The position numbers and the translations under genes are program-made. Positions 5,931-7,919 of a stretch of DNA of 7,919 nucleotides are shown here, piece after piece. The notes beneath the pieces were generated by a model, which worked only from the letters and a program-made list of their open reading frames with translations, did no database searches and was not told the origin of the DNA. The stretch is from Croceibacterium_A sp966112795 (GTDB lineage Bacteria; Pseudomonadota; Alphaproteobacteria; Sphingomonadales; Sphingomonadaceae), in contig CBHWED010000158.1 in NCBI GenBank assembly GCA_966112795.1, forward strand, positions 1 through 7,919. Direction: 5' to 3'. How positions within the stretch are numbered: position 1 is the stretch's first letter; each line of letters starts with the position of its first letter.

Positions 5931-6640
5931 TGCAGCACACGAACGATCCTGCACGCCGCCTCAATCCCCGGCTCACCGATACCGACTGGCTCACGCTGCG
6001 CGGCATGGCCCGGGCCATCGGACGACAGGTCGCCGAGCATGTCCAGGCCGGGCACCGCGTGCTCGACTTCGGCTGCGGCAGCATGCCCTACCGCCCGCTG
6101 ATCGAGCAGCGCAACGCGACCTACCTTGGTGCCGACTTCGGGACCGAGGCCGCGGTTGCCATCTCGCCGGACGGCCTGCTCGAAGCCGCGGACGCCAGCG
6201 TCGACGCAGTCGTCTCGCTGCAGGTGCTCGAGCACGTCCGCGATCTCGACACCTACTTCGCCGAGATCGCCCGCGTGCTCAAACCCGACGGCGTGCTGCT
6301 GCTCTCGACCCACGGCACCTGGCTCTACCACCCGCACCCCGAGGACCATCGCCGATGGACCCGCCCCGGACTGATCAACGAGATCGAATCGCGCGGCTGG
6401 CAGGTTTCCACGTGCGAGGCGATCGTCGGACCGCTGGCCTGGACGACGCTGATCCGCCTGACCGGCTACTGCTACGCGCTGCGCAAGCTGCCTTTGTTTG
6501 GCGGCCTGCTCGGCTCAGCGATCGCGCTGATCATGAACCTCCGCGCGCGGCTCGAGGACGCGGTGACGCCGAACGCGATCCGCGACGACAACGCCTGCGT
6601 CTACCTCGTCCGCGCCGGCAAGCGCGGGGTGGCGCTGTGA
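5930..6640 (+). CDS. Class I SAM-dependent methyltransferase
   Basis: A 236-residue methyltransferase of the Methyltransf_11 type. Motif I, VLDFGCGSMPY (44-54), binds SAM; D69 in GADFG is the likely ribose-binding acid; DAVVSLQVLEHV (92-103) is motif II/post-II; a VLKPDGVLLLSTHG strand (116-129) follows. The stretch HPHPEDHRRWT (134-144) recurs in methyltransferases of polysaccharide clusters as I remember them and may form part of the acceptor site. A hydrophobic patch (about 187-204) could bind the membrane. The substrate is unknown; the neighbours suggest a sugar or lipid-linked glycan. The ATG overlaps the GT2 stop by one base, and its own TGA lies inside the GTGA that starts the GtrA gene, so it is coupled on both sides. 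Confidence 0.9.
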   Translation: MQHTNDPARRLNPRLTDTDWLTLRGMARAIGRQVAEHVQAGHRVLDFGCGSMPYRPLIEQRNATYLGADFGTEAAVAISPDGLLEAADASVDAVVSLQVLEHVRDLDTYFAEIARVLKPDGVLLLSTHGTWLYHPHPEDHRRWTRPGLINEIESRGWQVSTCEAIVGPLAWTTLIRLTGYCYALRKLPLFGGLLGSAIALIMNLRARLEDAVTPNAIRDDNACVYLVRAGKRGVAL

Positions 6641-7017
6641 AGTTCGGCCGCATCGGCCCTTACGGGCTCATCGCAGCGCTGTGCGCACTGGCGAACTTCG
6701 TCATCCTCGTGGCAGGCGACCGTATCGGGCTGCACTTCGTCGTGTCGATCAGCGTGTCGTTCGTGGTTTGCGTGCTGATCGGATACCTGCTGCACTCGCG
6801 CTTCACGTTCGAGGCGCGCGCCGATTGGGCGGGTCTGGCCCGCTACACGGGCGCCATGTCGCTCAACTATCCGCTGTCGATCGTGGCGGTGTGGTTCTTC
6901 AGCGAGCTCCTCGCCCTGCCGATGCTGATCGCGGCGCCCGCCTCGACGCTCGCGCTGACCTTGTACAACTTCTTCTCGAGCCGCTGGGCTATCCTCGGCC
7001 GGACGGCGACGGGATGA
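6637..7017 (+). CDS. GtrA family membrane protein
   Basis: A 126-residue protein with four predicted membrane helices (about 8-27, 32-52, 70-89, 93-117), the size and topology of the GtrA family. The two family landmarks are present: GYLLHSRFTF (49-58) after helix 2 and YNFFSSRWAIL (110-120) after helix 4, corresponding to the usual N-x-x-R-x-W/F-x-F loops. In serotype-conversion systems GtrA is proposed to flip a polyprenyl-phosphate-linked sugar across the inner membrane for a periplasmic transferase. A GT2 enzyme of the matching type two genes upstream makes that role plausible here. The GTG start overlaps the previous stop by 4 bases (GTGA) behind a GGGGTGG ribosome-binding site (6626-6632). 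The frame continues upstream, but that part is out of frame with the real methyltransferase. Confidence 0.88.
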   Translation: MKFGRIGPYGLIAALCALANFVILVAGDRIGLHFVVSISVSFVVCVLIGYLLHSRFTFEARADWAGLARYTGAMSLNYPLSIVAVWFFSELLALPMLIAAPASTLALTLYNFFSSRWAILGRTATG

Positions 7018-7670
7018 CGCAGATGACCGCCATCACGCTCGAGAGCGTCGCGCAAACCCTGTCGCGCCATACCACCCTCTACCGGCGCCGGCCGCCGGTC
7101 TACCAGACCGTCATGCTCGCGAGCCTCGCGCAGGTCTGGCAAGGCCAGCATGCGCGGGTGCTCGACGTCGGCGGCGGCACCGGCGTGATGGCCCAGGCGA
7201 TCCAGGAATTCCTTCCGGCCGGACGCGTCTCGGCGGTCGACGTGGTCGATCGCTACTTCGACACGCTTTCGGTCGAAACCCACGTCTACGACGGTGCCCA
7301 TCTCCCGTTTGCCGACGGCAGTTTCGACGCGGCGACGATCAACAACGTGATGCACCACGTCCCGCCGGCAGCGCGCGCCAGCCTGATGCGCGAAGTGCGG
7401 CGCGTGGTCGGCGGACCGGTCTACATCAAGGACCACGTGGCCACCTCGTGGCTCGATCATGCGCGGCTCACCGTGCTCGACGCCATCGGCAACATCCCTT
7501 TCGGCGGGCAGGTCGAGGCCGACTACCTCTTGCGCAGCGAATGGGAGGAGCTGGCCGGCGCCGCCGGATACCGGATCGGGGCACAGGCGGACGGCTCCTA
7601 CCGAAGCGGCCTCATGGGGTGGCTGTTCCCCAACCGCCTCGAGACCACCATGCGGTTCGACCCCGCCTAG
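7014..7670 (+). CDS. Second class I SAM-dependent methyltransferase
   Basis: A 218-residue methyltransferase. Motif I is VLDVGGGTGVM (49-59), D76 is the likely acidic ribose contact, and DGAHLPFADGSFDAATINNV (93-112) followed by MHHV has the Methyltransf_11 pattern. The C-terminal half (KDHVATSWLDHARL, 139-152; GNIPFGGQV, 159-167; EWEELAGAAGY, 176-186) differs from the first methyltransferase, so the two are not recent duplicates and probably act on different positions or substrates. No membrane helix is evident. ATG 7014 overlaps the GtrA stop by 4 bases (ATGA); an in-frame ATG at 7023 is an alternative. Its place inside the operon suggests methylation of a glycan or glycolipid intermediate; this is inference from position. 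Confidence 0.88.
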   Translation: MTQMTAITLESVAQTLSRHTTLYRRRPPVYQTVMLASLAQVWQGQHARVLDVGGGTGVMAQAIQEFLPAGRVSAVDVVDRYFDTLSVETHVYDGAHLPFADGSFDAATINNVMHHVPPAARASLMREVRRVVGGPVYIKDHVATSWLDHARLTVLDAIGNIPFGGQVEADYLLRSEWEELAGAAGYRIGAQADGSYRSGLMGWLFPNRLETTMRFDPA

Positions 7671-7692
7671 CCGTCGCGGGAAGCCCTGCGCC

Positions 7693-7919
7693 ATGCGCGT
7701 CCTCACGGTCAGCAACTTCTTCGACACCCATGGCGGCGGGCTCGAGCGGGTCGCCGGGCACCTGAGCCGCGAATTCGCGCTCGCGGGCCACGAGGCGGCG
7801 TGGGCGGCAAGCGATGCCGACGGGCTGCCCGACACCCCGGCGACGCCGATCGGCCTGCGCTGCGCCAATCCCACCGAACGCCTGACCGGCCTGCCGATGC
7901 CCCTGCCCTGGCCCGGCTC
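7693..7919 (+). CDS. GT4-type glycosyltransferase, N-terminal part (partial)
   Basis: Only the first 75 residues are in the window; the frame is open at the right edge. It begins MRVLTVSNFFDTHGGGLERV, a first strand followed by the GGxE-type loop, then a helix leading to REFALAGHEAAWAAS. This is the usual beginning of the N-terminal Rossmann domain of GT-B fold family 4 glycosyltransferases. The donor-binding C-terminal domain is outside the window, so donor and acceptor are unknown. The ATG lies 22 bases after the second methyltransferase stop, with GGGAAG upstream, so it is probably the fifth gene of the operon and adds a further sugar to the same glycan. Confidence 0.8.
   Translation, partial: MRVLTVSNFFDTHGGGLERVAGHLSREFALAGHEAAWAASDADGLPDTPATPIGLRCANPTERLTGLPMPLPWPG

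Noticed and set aside
6355..6636. Upstream extension of the GtrA frame, and a larger frame from 6681 extending the second methyltransferase
   Set aside because: Both extensions lie out of frame inside confident genes. The GTG at 6637 and ATG at 7014 give the expected family lengths and stop-start overlaps.
1..7919. CRISPR array, tRNA or rRNA gene, transposase, defence or toxin-antitoxin genes
   Set aside because: None found on reading both strands: no regularly spaced short repeats, no cloverleaf or rRNA-like sequence, and no matching protein motifs.

Overview
The window is GC-rich DNA that looks like a chromosomal segment of an alphaproteobacterium, most probably of the order Sphingomonadales. 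The grounds are strong G/C preference at third codon positions, an 85-residue ATP synthase epsilon subunit without its C-terminal helices, intergenic repeat types I associate with sphingomonad genomes, and a perfect GTTC-N7-GTTC site, the LexA box of alphaproteobacteria. The assignment rests on recognition, not on a search.

Left part (1-1718). The end of atpD and all of atpC close an F1Fo ATP synthase operon, followed by an intrinsic terminator. A small predicted lipoprotein (+) and a 50-residue uncharacterised protein (-) come next. Then about 500 bases without a convincing gene hold two repeat structures: a C/G-rich perfect hairpin continuing into G runs, and a pair of 31-base inverted repeats 107 bases apart.

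Middle part (1719-4812, all on the minus strand). Reading in the direction of transcription: a 10-helix EamA/DMT-type transporter, a small secreted DUF6265-like protein, and a large DUF4403-like lipoprotein. A LexA-box match lies just upstream of the DUF6265-like gene, so that gene may belong to the SOS regulon.

Right part (4923-7919, plus strand). A tightly packed operon encodes a membrane-anchored GT2 glycosyltransferase of the polyprenyl-phosphate-sugar synthase type, a SAM methyltransferase, a GtrA-family membrane protein, a second and different SAM methyltransferase, and the start of a GT4-type glycosyltransferase that runs off the window. The first four genes overlap by 1 to 4 bases at each junction. 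GT2 plus GtrA suggests that a lipid-linked sugar is made on the cytoplasmic face and moved across the inner membrane. The methyltransferases and GT4 enzyme suggest that a cell-surface glycan or glycolipid is assembled and methylated. The product cannot be read from the sequence. This operon and the putative SOS site are the most interesting parts of an otherwise fairly ordinary region.
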